Source of the DNA: Branchiostoma floridae
Taxonomy: Eukaryota; Chordata; Leptocardii; Amphioxiformes; Branchiostomatidae
Reading direction: 5' to 3'
Assembly (NCBI RefSeq): GCF_000003815.2
Contig: NC_049989.1
Coordinates: 19,809,870-19,873,869, forward strand
Length of the DNA: 64,000 nucleotides
The notes under the pieces: generated by a model
The model's input: the letters and a program-made list of their open reading frames with translations, nothing else
The model's database searches: none
What the model was told of the DNA's origin: nothing
Made by a program: the position numbers and the translations under genes
Part shown: positions 26,301 through 38,300 of the stretch, piece after piece
Layout of the letters: the number at the start of each line of letters is the position of its first letter
Position numbering within the stretch: position 1 is the first letter of the stretch

Positions 26301-29300
26301 CCCTATAAACAGCGAATACAGGCCTGGCATGAGTGGAACACAGCTTGGTGGCCGCGTTTTCAACTCCTTACGTCTCACCACAGCCAACAGTCCGTACACA
26401 ATTACCAAAGACCTGACGATCCTCCCAAACGCCTCTCTCATCATTGATCCTGGAGTCGACATACAGATTCAGGAAAGGGTAGGCATACTGAACCTTGGGC
26501 ATATGGACATATCCGGGACACCCGACAACCCAGTTAACTTCAACCTCACAACTCGGAGTCACCTCAATCGAACCGGCGTCCTTCGCCTTCAAGATGGAAG
26601 TTCCGAGTCCGACGGGAGACTTGAAGTGTACCACCACGGCCAGTGGATGTGTGCTTGCTCTGAACGAGTCGGAGAATTTAAGGACATCGCATGTAGACAG
26701 CTAGGATTTGGTTCATCAAAGTCTACAAGAGGGATTTATAGTGCAAGTACTGTACCAAAAGTCACCATCAGGTGTGAAGGGCATGAAGAGATCTTAGAGG
26801 AATGTAGTTTCTACCACACAACCAGTTGCAATTACTGCACAGGTCTAACATGTGAACGTACCCCAGGATGGGGAGGCGTTCTCAGCTACTCAAGTGAACT
26901 TGTCAACATCAGTAACATAAATCTTCAGTACGTTGGGCATCTGCATCATAGAAAAGCTTCTGCCCTATCGGTGCAATATCATCCGTCCAACATACTATTA
27001 ACTGAGATTCGCATGACAGACTTTGCCCTTAGTCAATCAGGAATAGAGTTATGGAATCCGAAGGGAGAGGTAACTGTTAAGAACGTCACGATGGAGCGTT
27101 GTGTCACAGAAGCAGGCATTTCGGTTCTGGATCCTCAGCAGTCTGTCACCATACACAATGTTGATCTTACCAACACTGGAAGCGAAATTGACGCCGGAGT
27201 CAGTGTAAAGAAGTTAAGTTCTTTGTCCTGGTCAAATCTTGAGGAGCAGGTTAGTTCCAGGGTAGTTCCGTTTCAGTCGATATACGGAGGCCCGCCGATC
27301 ATCACTCTACGACCAGGGCTGGGGCAGTGGCTCGTGAATGGCATAACGAGGGGGGTTAAATCGAGCGGCTTGAAACACATTCAGGTTCCGGATGGGTACT
27401 TGATACAGATAACTTTGACGAAGAGCCAATTTAACTACCCGCCATCAGACAACAGCCTCACGGTATTCGATTCAAACACAACAAACGAGTCTCGCGTGCT
27501 GGGTACAGTGGATTATTATAATGATGACTCCAGCGGCACAAGGTCACGGGTGTTCACGTCATCGGGGTCGGTGTTGACGCTGCATATCAAGGCTGAAAAA
27601 GACCGTTACTCCCTCTTCCTCGCTGAAGTAAAGGCAGTTGCCGATACGGCAGGTAAGAACAGATGCTTATTGACAGATAGTTTTTCTTTTCACGGTGTAC
27701 CGAAAGTGCGAAAAGGAACGAAAAGGAACGAAAAGGAACGAAAAGGAACGAAAAGGAACGAAAAGGAACGAAAAGGAACGAAAAGGAACGAAAAGGAACG
27801 AAAAGGAACGAAAAGGAACGAAAAGGAACGAAAAGGAATGGAGTATGAAGCAAACTTAAATAAAATCAATGAGAATCAATGAGAATATAAGGAATCGGTA
27901 CTGCGGGCATTAGAAGCCTATGAAACGTGTTTTATTTTACCGAGAATTTGACATTATCAAAATTTTACAGCGCTGTTTCAGGCTGTTGTTTTTGTGTGGC
28001 TAAATTATTCTTTGAAGATCTGCGAAATACAAAGAAACGGAACTGAGATAAGAAAGTAAGGACTAAAATTCATTGGGTGGTAGATGAATATCGATTATTA
28101 TACATTTTCAGGATGAGGCAAGATTGTAACGTTGTTGTTGTATTTGGGTGGCTTTTATTCTCCCTAGAGGGGAGCGCCGCATGCAAATGACCCGCGAAAT
28201 CCGGTCAGGAAAGATATGCTAATAAGCTGCTGCCCCACGAGCATGACAGCTCCTTTTAACAGGGCCAACAACATGGTTTTCTGGAGACTGGAGACATATC
28301 TTCTCGCTCGTTCACAACGAAAGAAAAGCTGTAAAAGGAGAGACATATATACATTGTACCAAAGAGATTTCATCAAGTTGTACCATGAGTATTCATCATT
28401 TTGGCGGAAAGAAAGGTGCCAACGTGAGGAATTTGTGCAAAGGATATTGGTAAATACAATTTCTGTCAACAATTTTCCGTCATATTCAATACAAATAAAT
28501 TTCTGCCTCTTGCGACCGACATCAGGCCCTCGCTGATGATAAAAAATCCCAATGCCGGGTTTAGATGTCCTGGTTGCAAAACAAATTTAAGGCGTTGTAT
28601 TAATATTAATGAAAGTGTGAAAAAAAAGGAAGGAAAAATAATTCCCAACATGCTGGGCTCAAACTTCCGATCGTCGACTTCCCTGGGTTCGAACATGCGA
28701 CCTATATTTCTCTAAGGTCAAGTTCTTACAAATTGTGCAATACATATACTTGTAACTTTGCTATCATTGCATTTTTTTAACAACTATATCCACATAGCAT
28801 GGCTTTTTATGATAAAATATGCGTAATCGTTCTCGACATAATCCATTTCTTCTTGTGAAATTTTATAATATAAATGTAATATGGATATTCTAAGGAATGT
28901 TATAACCACATTAACACGTACATGAACATAGATATGCATAGATAGGTCTCATCAATATTCATTCCTCCATTGAACCATTGCTATAGGAATTTCGTGGAAC
29001 AAGCCACAAAATGCATTTGCCGATCACAGTTTACCTTTTCCTAATATTACCATCGATTTTATTTGAATTTGCTTCATACTTCGTTCCTTTTCGTTCCTTT
29101 TCGTTCCTTTTCGTTCCTTTTCGTTCCTTTTCGTTCCTTTTCGTTCCTTTTCATTCCTTTTCGTTCCTTTTCGTTCCTTTTCGCACTTCCGGTAGACCCG
29201 TTTTTCACACTGAAGCATTTTTCATCATCTTGAAACAATCCTGTATTTTACAATTATGTAATGCATAGAACTTGTGACCAATTAAAAATGCACACTCCTT

Positions 29301-32300
29301 TATCATGACATACGCAGATTTCATGATGGTTGCCCACAGTTGTAAAATTTGCAATAGACTAATCCTTATTATTCATTTCTAGTCCACAGCAGTGTAAGCA
29401 TGGTGCCTAAAACGCTTATCTTTCAAGAACTGTCGCTGACCGACTTTGCTAGTGGCGTATATATTGACATCCCCAGTGCAAATATCCATATTGAAGGTTC
29501 TACGTTCAGGTCTTGCAGCAAGGGAACACACGTGGGCAATACGGCAGGCGATAAAACTATACAGGCGTCGTCATTCGTTCAAAATACCAATGGAATTGTA
29601 ATATCGTCATCGCCAGGTGACATCTTCATCTCAGATGTATCAACAGAAAATAACTATGACGATGGAGTCTACCTTCAAGCCATCAGTGGAAATGTCACAT
29701 TGACAAATGTGTCAGCTCTTGACAACAATGGTAATGGGATTCGCTTGTATAGCATTACTGGTACTGTTGTTACTAATAGCATCGAGGTTCATTCAAACGA
29801 TGAACACGGCCTCTACCTTCAGAACGTCTATGGAACAAGTTCACTCTCGGATGTGACTGCGACTGGTAATGGAGCAAGTTCATACGCTGGTGTGTATATC
29901 TATCATTCTAGCAGCTCACAGGGGTCCTCTTACAACATATCAAACCTCACGAGTGAAGGAAATCGGGGGTACGGTGTCCGTCTGGAATTGCAGTACAAGT
30001 CTTACGTACACATTTTCAACAGCGATATCCAGGAAAATCTGAGAGGTGGAGTTTTAGTTAATATTGCGTATTACCAGCAAGGCCAAATTCCTCACATCAC
30101 CATGTTCAACAGCACTGTCGCTAACAACAAACGTATTGCTCTTCAGGCATTAGGACAACTGGCAAACTTTGAGATTTCTGGGAACTCAATCACACAAAAC
30201 AGTTGCCCTTACCATCCCGCTGTAACGTTTCAGGGACAACCAAAATACGTGAACTTTAGCTCTAATAACCTGAGCCAAAACAACGCCAGAGAAACATTGT
30301 CCGTTCTGTTTGAGGACCAGTCCCGATACAGTGAGAGAGTCGGTGTCTTTGTTGAAGATAATGTTTTCCAGGGAAATTTCTACAGTCCATCAGAAACAGA
30401 CGGGAACTTCCAATACGGCTCATATCCAGACCTCGACTCGTGCACAATAGAAATAGGAGGATACAAAGAGAATTACAGCCTTACCCATAACTTCATCGAT
30501 AGCCCAAACATGAATTACACCTTATGTAGCAGGGTAGGTACCACCTTTCCCGATGAGGCCATTGACGCCAGATACAACTGGTGGGGAACTGCGGATGAAC
30601 AACAGATTCGAAACAAAATTGTTGATTACGATGCCTGGAACGACCGTGCACCAGTAGAGTATTTTCCCTACCTGACCGGGCCTGATATAACCTCCCTACC
30701 AGCTCAGCCCCCTATTCGAAATATCACCATGACGACAGATAACATTGGAGGGCGACTGTATGAAGCGATGCACCTCACAAAAGTTGGGAGTCCGTACACG
30801 ATTAAGAAAGATCTTACTGTGATGGAGAATGCGTCCGTTACAGTGGAACCGGGTGTGTAGATTACATTCCATCCATGTGTTGGAATCTTTAACCTTGGTT
30901 CCTTTGTAGCTGTAGGAACTGAGACTGAACAGATAGAGTTTCACTCTGACCCGTCAGCTGCACATCAATACCAGGTTCGGTTGGCCGATGGTCGCTACCC
31001 ATGGGAAGGTCGTGTTGAGATACTTCATAATAATCAATGGGGTGCTATTTGTTATTACAATTATTATTGGGGCTCAACAGAAGCTAACGTCGTGTGCAGA
31101 GAGCTTGGATTCGGGGCAGCAACAACGGTAAGGACAACTGCGTTTGGTGGGGGACCGGGACCTGCATGGTTTCAGTCTCGTTACACAAGATGTACTGGAG
31201 ATGAACTGAGTATTTTCAACTGTTTTAGTCGTTCTCCAAGCCCAAATAGCTGTAGTATAAATCGCCATATAGGAATACGCTGCAACCCCGAGACGCCAGT
31301 ATCACCTCGCCTGAGGTGCACGTCTAACAAATGGGGAGGAATTAGATCCAAAAGCAGTCAGGAATTCAAAGTTGATAATGCCATCTTCTCACACACCGGA
31401 CGACTTCATGTCGGGTTGGGCAGTGCCTTGCATCTGGATGATTCGGAAACAAGCGGAAGTATTTCTAATATACAGGTGCAAGAGTGCGAGGGAACTGGCA
31501 TCTATGTTGTTGCAAAATATACGTCTGGTGCATCAAATGTGACTGTTCGTGACTGTCATGGGGAAGCCGGTATAACTCTTGAAAGGGCCAACAGAATCGT
31601 TACCGTCACAAAGAGTCTCATTTACAACAATACATTTTATGAAGGAGCAATTGCAATTATTGCAACACCAATCACGTCATCAACAGAAGTGACCACTGTA
31701 CCGGCCGATACTCGCTGTGGCACACCCATTACCTTCAGCAATTCCAGCGGAACTTTTGCGAGTCCAAACTTCGGTAGCTCTTCATATCCATCGTACAGCT
31801 ACTGTGAGTGGGTCATCCGAGCTCCTGTAGGACACGTTGTTTTACTGGATTTTAGTGTACTAGATCTAAGCTACAACACTGAGGTTAAGGTTTATGACGG
31901 ACAGGATTCGACGGCCTCATCAATTGCAACATACCGCTACTCCTCATCCCCTGGTGATCTTATCGGATCAACAGGAAACAGCATGTTCGTAGTTTTCAGG
32001 AGCCGTGGATATTCTGGTCGAGGCTTCCTGGCAAAGTACGAAATAGGTAAGTCATTTCACTGATTTTAGGACTATTGTTGTACTACCATTTGTGTCCATA
32101 CTTGTTTAAAATCTTGTGCTAGATCTAACAGATGCGTTATCAAAATAATCGTTCGGAAATAAGTTATATTTGAACTTTTTTCATATCTGTTTCTCCGTTC
32201 AGACCTTCCTCCTGTGTACAGAATCGTTGACAACATCGTGAAAGACAACTCTGGAACGGCTGTAAAAGTCACTGCACAATCGTCATATTCTATAATCGAC

Positions 32301-35300
32301 GTTCTTCGCAACATCTTTGAAAACAACCAAGAACGGGAAACAAACAATGACGAAGCAGTTATCATCGTGAACCACGAGCGATCTAATACAGTAGTGAGAG
32401 GAAATGTGATGCAAAACAATCAAATGACCAGCATACGCGTTAATGTGCAACAGCGGCAGGAAGGCAACGTCACAGTCACGGACAACCTGTTTCGATGGAA
32501 CAGCAGAAGCACGACACTGACGGTGCGCGGGCAATATTATGCATCAGGCCAAACACCTGTAAGGATCAGCAACAACGTCTTCTCAGGGAATGATGCCACT
32601 GAAACTGGCAGAGTCTTGTACTTTTATGAAGCCCCTGGCACAGTTGAAAATAACACCTTTGTCAACAACTCTGCTCGTCATGTGATAGATTGGGAAGGTC
32701 TTTATTATTCTGAAGAACAAGTGCTATCCAACAATTTCATTTATGACAATATACCGTTGACGCCAGGGATGAAATACACCATTGCAGTTTCGGGGAGAAA
32801 TACTCAGATACACGGGAATGTTTTCACCAATCCTGCAAACGACGCAGAACTAGCAACATCGACCCGCACGTCTTCCTACCCCGTCAACGCTACCGGCAAC
32901 TTTTGGGGTTTCGATTCGGATAATCTTGTCTCAGAACGAATTCGAGATAAGGACGATAACGACGACTGGGCAGAGGTCCTATACGACCCGTGGCTCGCAG
33001 CTCTACCAGCAGATGGTGAGTTGTCACGCCATTCATTTATCAACATGTTCTCTTAACTAAGTCATCATACGAGTAGCATGCAGTAAGTAGTCTATACATA
33101 GAGTAATATTCCTTGCTGCGATGTAAGTTCTCTACGTCACTCTGTAAGTACTAGTAAGTACTCTATGCCACTCAGATCTGCTGCTACTGTAGTCGATCAA
33201 GATGTTTGGTTTCAAGCTTTTCCCTCAGTCCCTGATTGCGAAACATAGAGTATGTTGTCTGAAACGTCGGGCCGTTTACAAAATTTAATCCAGTTGCTTG
33301 TATAACTGTTACTTTGCTTACTGTATTATGTTTTAACTGTATTACGTAGGCTTGGTTTTCATGAAAATACTTAACTCGTGCAATACTGTGCTGGAAATTG
33401 TGGAACCCTGAATGACTCTTGTATCACTGACTTCATACTTTCAGGTCCCTGCCCACTCGGATGGAAGTACAGCAAGCAGCTCAGCGCCTGTTACATGTAC
33501 CATAGTGGAGCTCAAGACTGGCTGGGTGCAGTTCATTCCTGCAAGGTCATAATCATCATTATTATGGTCACATTTTGCAATTACTGTTCATAGATAATAA
33601 GACGGTGTACAATGAATTTTCCTGATGGTGTACACTGTTAATCATTGTATCAAACATCAAGCTGTCTGAGTGTGTAAATCTTAATATATATATATACATA
33701 TTGTTACATCCTGTTGAGTGCTTTGTCCTGAATGCCGGATCTTATCCTCAGTTTGTCCTCAGTGCAGCATTTCAGAACAGCTTATACTAGCTTACAAAAG
33801 TTAGTTTTCGTTGTCTTTTTTTCAGATCCAGCACGCCATAGTTGCAAGGTCATTCTCGGGTCAGGAGCGAGAGTTGATTGACAGCATCATCAGAGCCAGA
33901 GAAGTTCATTTTGTATCCAATGTGCCCATCTGGAAGGACAGACCTGACGATGTAAGTAATAATGACTTCGTGATGTTCATTTCTTAAACTGCTTTTCCTC
34001 TTTTGACATGAAACATGAAATGGCATTGTAAAACCATACACACAATGCCATATAAGATGATACGTTTTATTCTATACCTCTATGTTGTACTTTGTGTAAT
34101 AGTTGTTGCCATACATTGAACCTTGTACAATTGTCGTACAAGAAAGTTCTCTCTATATTTCGTAAATAGATAATTGATAGTTTAGATTACTCTCAAATTT
34201 TCTTTGCTTTTTGTGCCAAAGATCGCAAACTCCACACATGACTGCAAAGTACATCTGCCGTCAAACGGGACACTCACAACGCTTGCTGACTGCGGCTCCT
34301 TCTATCCCTTCATCTGCAAGAGGCCAGTAGGTAAGTGTAAGGAAGCTCTCTGTTTGAAACTTTGGACTGGTGTGGTCCCATTGGATTGTCACAGTCCCCA
34401 AAACTACAGTACGAATTGAAAGCCCTTGTAATTATCTTTATGCAGTTGACGACTGTCCCAATGCCTGTTCCCATCGCGGTCGCTGCGAGGGAAGGACGTG
34501 TATCTGTGACAGAGGCTGGGAAGGAGAGGACTGTTCCAAGGCAAACTGTCGAGACAGGAACGACTGTGGGGAGTTTGGTACTTGTGTAGGACCGAACATA
34601 TGCAGATGTAGAAATGGATGGCAGGTAATTCATACTCGTATGAATGATTATACTGTCTAATACTTACAGAATAAAAGTTTCATAGTTGATCTGCAAGCAT
34701 TGTTTGAAATGAAAATTCGTATAATCATCTACAAGTTGGTACATTGATACTATTCTGCAAGCAGAGGTTGAGGGCGCCGGTAAATTTCCCGACTGCTACT
34801 ATATTTCCGCGACTATACCTCTGCTTGGAGAATACAACATTTCCTATATGACATACAGGGGCGTGCCTGCACAGTCAGCTACTGCAACCGTTTCACGTCT
34901 TGCAAGTCTTGTGCCATGGCAGTGGGGTGTGGATGGTGTGACCAGAGACAGAGCTGTGAATCCGGGTTGTACAGAGGTCCTGACGTAATGCCTTGCCAAA
35001 CATGGTTCTACCACAGTTGCTTTACCGTGGGAGAAAAAGGACGTTGCTCTCCTGACATTGAAGTAAGTTGTCCTATTTCCTTTTTTGTTTCTTTTCATGT
35101 CCTTTTAAGTTTTGTTGAATACCCTTATTACACTTACCAAGGTACATTTACATAGACAGGTTCTTGTGCAGTCAACTGACACTCTTGGTACTAAAGATAA
35201 TTTAAACATAGCGTTGTCACTGAAGATGGTTTGGATAAAGAATGTATAGGTTTTCATGAGTTCGGGGGAGGGAGGGGTCGGTGTTTAGATCCTAGCCAAA

Positions 35301-38300
35301 GGGTTTCATTCAGTTGCTGGCCTGTATCCCGGTAATGGTTTAATGTGAATATGTTCTGTAACCTTTGTACGATCCTCCGTCCTGACAAAAGGTGGAGTGC
35401 TTTTCGCATTGAATTAATGTTAATTTTATACATTGCCATGATGTCTCTTTTATTGAGGTATCCTGTGACATTCCCTTTTATTGTTATTTTTGGGCCATGG
35501 TAGGTTGTCGACTGCGAACATCGGCAGTGCAACAACTCTCTCTCAACGACAACAGTTGAGTCTTGTTTAAGGTGCCAGGACGTTGAAGGATGCTTCAAAG
35601 AAACGGTATCTGTTTTTCTAAAGTCTTATCTATTAAAATTTTAATGATGAAACCTTTGTTTGCTTTCCTTATACTACCTTTAGGCTTTGCTTCTCCATAG
35701 CCAAAGTCCCCCATTCCCCTATACAGCGATCGTACTGCGGCTTTGGTGCTCCCTACATTAGATTTGTGTAATCATTTCATTATTAGAATATCACGCAAAA
35801 TATAAAAGTATGACTGAAATAAAACATATCATTTTAATTCTGATTTTTTTTTACACCAATTAAAATCGTTGAGCACTCTATCGCCGCACAAGATCGCCCT
35901 ATAGTGGAATCTACTGTAAATTAGTAAGAAAATGACTATTCTTAAGATAATATTGACATCTTTTGTCTTGAATTAGGATAACTGTAAAGTATGGAACGAA
36001 GACCAGTGCCCCAAGGGTTTCATCCACCCACTGTACAACGACACCACGAGGATCGAGAAGATCCTGATCGGCCATAACGTAGAATACGTCCCGCGGGAAG
36101 GGAACACCTTGTACCGGTGTCCTGTCCGCTTCTCCAGCTGGGGAGCCACCATGTTTGTGAATGAAGGGATCCTGGACATCCGGATTGGACAGGTGCTGTC
36201 CAGTCCTCAGGCAAGCGGTGTACTGCACAAGGTGGAACAAGTGAGGAAGACAGGTAAGAACAACTCCTATGAAAGATGGCCGCTACAACTGAATGTTGTG
36301 CAAAATTCTATCAATTGAAGATTGTAAAATTTGTCTAGCCGCAGTTTTCAATACATTACTTGATCATGGAACGTATTGAAAATAACTGAAAACTTATTTG
36401 CAGTGAATTTCTCTTGAGGACATAATATATGGCATTCCATGATATGCAAAATGAAGAGACAGAGAAAAGAGTACACGACTTATCAACCTAGGATGTGTTA
36501 AAAAATCGTATTTTTACTACGGCTATCATGGAAATGATCTCGTACAATAGGAGTACCCATACCATAGATGAATTTAAACAACGCTTAAAGTTAGGTTTAA
36601 AAGTTTGTTAAATTCATTGATATAACCAGCTGCTGCTAGCATGCTGTACCTACAAAGCTGGCGTGTTACACCTTAGGACGATTATACTGGCTCTATAGAT
36701 ACAAACCTGACACTTGTCTTTTGTCTTTACAACAGAGGATTACACGGTGATAGTAGCACACCCCGCCACTCTGGAGGACATGCTGGATTACAGTGACTTC
36801 AGCCAGGAGGTTCAGCTGGAGATGGCTGTGGACATGAAGAGGAACGAGGGAGTTCCCGAACTGTCTGTGGTGGAAAGAGTACTGAATGGAAACGGGACAC
36901 TTGATGGGAGCGCTGTTCGTGTCATAGCTGAAGGTGTGTAGTGGCTGAATGTGTTTGTAGATGCTCTATGAATGATCTCTCAGTATAGATACAAATGCAT
37001 GTAGGTGATGTAGGGATCTTTTGAGATATAGTCGATACATTTACATTTGAATCATTATAATTGTATAGTTTTATAACCAAGATGACTGATATCAGAAGGA
37101 AAATCTTTGTCTCTGTTTTAAACATGCCATGATTGTTTTAAACAAACTTCACAGATGTCCCGGTCTACAAGTGTATCGGATCCCGGGCTATGAATGAAGG
37201 AGAGGGCAACTACCATTTACTGATGACACACATCCCTGATCACCTATCAGTTGGCGACATCATTGTCAGTAACCACAGCAATGGGATACTGGAGCAGGTT
37301 ATCCAGCAGACAACGACGACGCTTGGTGTTTTCATCCAAACTCAGCTGCAGGATTGTTTTGAAGCTTTCAAGTAAGCCTACGTCACTCACTTCCACTAAG
37401 TAATGCTGCTTATAATATCTGCTCTACATCTTTCATCTTCTCTAATGACGGACAGAGAGAGTGAAAAGCAGACATTTATACTTAATTTGGGATGCTAGAT
37501 CAAAAGAGAGTCGCCATGGCTATGATGAACTATTAATTAAGCGAGTAGCCGCTAGTATCTTTATAGTATATTCATATTCAATAAGATGAAAAATGTAAGT
37601 TAATAATGAATTATATCATCTTAGTTTCCGGCAAGAACTGCAGACAACGGACGGTGCAACCCTTCCTGAGTCCCTACCGTGTTCGGGCGGACCGGACGGG
37701 GCACACGGGCTGCTCATCGTAGACTCAAATGGAAAAGAGTTGGACCTGGAGACTGGTGACGTGGTGATAGGGAGAAAAAGTAGCAGATTGCTGGCAAAAG
37801 TAAGTATGATAAGTAAGTTGAATTAATATAATCATTAACTCATATGTCATGCAGGACAGCTTTTGATTATTTGAATCCTTAAACCACCTAATACTTTTGC
37901 CACAACTAAAAACAACCATGATTTTGTTTCTATGATTGTCTCTACATCTTTAGGTTGTGAATATCACCACTGCCTCTGAGTACACGCTAGTAGAAGTGGA
38001 GCCTATCCTGAGCAGATCCATAATGACATTGCCGTCAAGAAGAAGGCGACGGGAGGATGTTGCCGTCTCTCCAGACAGGGAGCCTTTAAACATGGTCATC
38101 GAAGACCAATTCCGGGTAGGACTTGTGGCTTTTGTAGTAATCGTCGTTGAGTTTCTCACTGTCAACTGATCGTCGATACTTGCTCGTCGGAATTTGCGAT
38201 AATCTAATCTATTAATAAGCTTAATATTCAATTTGAATTTCCACTATATATCAGAAGCGAATACTATTTGTACCATTACGGTAAAATCCCATGAGATGCC

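Larger units (their letters stand above)
26320..30680 (+). other. Giant gene, repeat 2: SRCR, CUB-like, beta-helix, NWWG motif
   Basis: About codons 680-1555, in exons 4 and 5. It begins LGGRVFNSLRLTTANSPYTI and IIDPGVDIQIQ. A diverged SRCR follows at about 26575-26863 (DGRLEVYHHGQWMCAC, DIACRQLGFGSS). The end of exon 4 is a CUB-like beta-sandwich without the usual cysteines (IQVPDGYLIQITLTKSQF, SSGSVLTLHIK). Exon 5 resumes with beta-helix coils (NGNGIRLYSITGTVVTNS) and closes at YNWWGTADE near 30577. Confidence 0.78.

Noticed and set aside
27653-27882. Glu-Arg-Lys-Gly repeat tail at the end of the long exon 4 frame
   Set aside because: It lies after a strong donor (GCAG/GTAAGA) that joins in phase to exon 5. 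The sequence is just the translated 10-bp repeat of a foldback element.
29011-29268. Open frame with Phe-Ser-Phe-Leu-Phe repeats
   Set aside because: Translation of the other arm of the same foldback element; no splice context.
33445-34624. Splitting the giant gene after the C-type lectin domain into two genes
   Set aside because: Exon 9 ends in phase 1 and EGF exon 10 begins in matching phase. There is no stop, no poly(A) signal and no new signal peptide between them, and only 115 bp of intron.
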